This document shows, in pieces, positions 40,075 through 40,148 of a DNA stretch of 40,148 nucleotides (positions within the stretch are counted from its first letter, which is position 1; each line of letters starts with the position of its first letter). The stretch is from CAWEZN01 sp964498015. GTDB lineage: Bacteria > Zixibacteria > MSB-5A5 > GN15 > PGXB01. The position numbers and the translations under genes are program-made. Under the pieces are notes generated by a model, which saw only the letters and a program-made list of their open reading frames with translations, made no database searches and was not told the origin of the DNA. The stretch is from positions 1-40,148 of the forward strand of contig CAZCFT010000011.1 of the NCBI GenBank assembly GCA_964498015.1, in the 5' to 3' direction.

Positions 40075-40148
40075 CTAAGATGCTAAGCTATTTAAATAAT
40101 ACTTGTGCAGGTCTATATCATCAAGTATCATTTCCAGCCATGATTTGG
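40075..40148 (-). CDS. Possible C-terminal end of a gene running off the right edge
   Basis: A minus-strand frame open from the right edge ends in TAG at 40075 and reads KSWLEMILDDIDLHKYYLNS followed by LAS. It could be the tail of a gene upstream of uvrB. A plus-strand frame across the same bases is also open, so the call is weak. Confidence 0.25.
   Translation of the reverse strand, partial: KSWLEMILDDIDLHKYYLNSLAS

Overview
The window looks like chromosomal DNA of an uncultured Gram-negative bacterium from the FCB side of the tree, and a Zixibacteria-like candidate phylum is my best guess. This is an inference. It rests on predicted outer-membrane beta-barrels and lipoproteins, a giant secreted repeat protein ending in a YPNPFNP / FlgD-like sorting domain, a dockerin-like segment, and anaerobic-type enzymes (a 2-oxoacid:ferredoxin oxidoreductase and a double 2-hydroxyacyl-CoA dehydratase activase). 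I saw no rRNA, tRNA, CRISPR array, transposase or phage gene.

Layout. Positions 1-1189 (minus) hold a P-loop ATPase, a 2[4Fe-4S] ferredoxin subunit and the start of a VorB/KorA-like subunit. Positions 1511-2904 (minus) hold an ECF sigma factor and its anti-sigma factor, with a candidate autoregulatory promoter and a terminator. A DUF401 membrane protein (minus) then diverges from a class IV aminotransferase (plus). Positions 5327-8171 (plus) form a three-gene outer-membrane operon: a beta-barrel, an aromatic-rich CxxCH lipoprotein and a FadL/OmpP1-like barrel. From 8252 to 19751 everything runs on the minus strand: the 1396-residue activase protein, a DUF885 peptidase, thioredoxin, a CoA-binding protein, an unannotated 31-residue membrane peptide, a rhomboid protease, a degenerate receiver-domain protein, CcdA, a divergent DUF2064 transferase-like protein and a creatininase-family hydrolase. 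Positions 20002-27911 (plus) are a compact housekeeping block: dtd, maf, rodZ-like, a short GT9-like ORF, smc, ftsY, yjbQ and rlmH. Positions 27905-36453 (minus) hold the 2758-residue cysteine-rich secreted protein with its terminator, long structured leader, promoter and operator-like palindrome. Positions 36603-36903 hold only small or decayed frames. uvrB and a lipoprotein gene follow at 36898-39868 (minus). The right edge shows open frames on both strands that I could not resolve.

How it fits together. The housekeeping block couples D-aminoacyl-tRNA editing, nucleotide sanitation, cell shape, chromosome condensation, membrane targeting and ribosome modification, as is common in compact chromosomes. 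The most unusual parts are three: the giant protein (about 26 cysteine-patterned Ig/cadherin-like modules plus cohesin-like, dockerin-like and FlgD-like segments) with its own regulatory region; the OM operon with its Tyr/Trp-rich CxxCH lipoprotein; and a recurring promoter form, TTGA(C/T)(A/T)-16 nt-TATATT, lying only 8-13 nt from the start codons of three genes. The last suggests leaderless or nearly leaderless transcripts.
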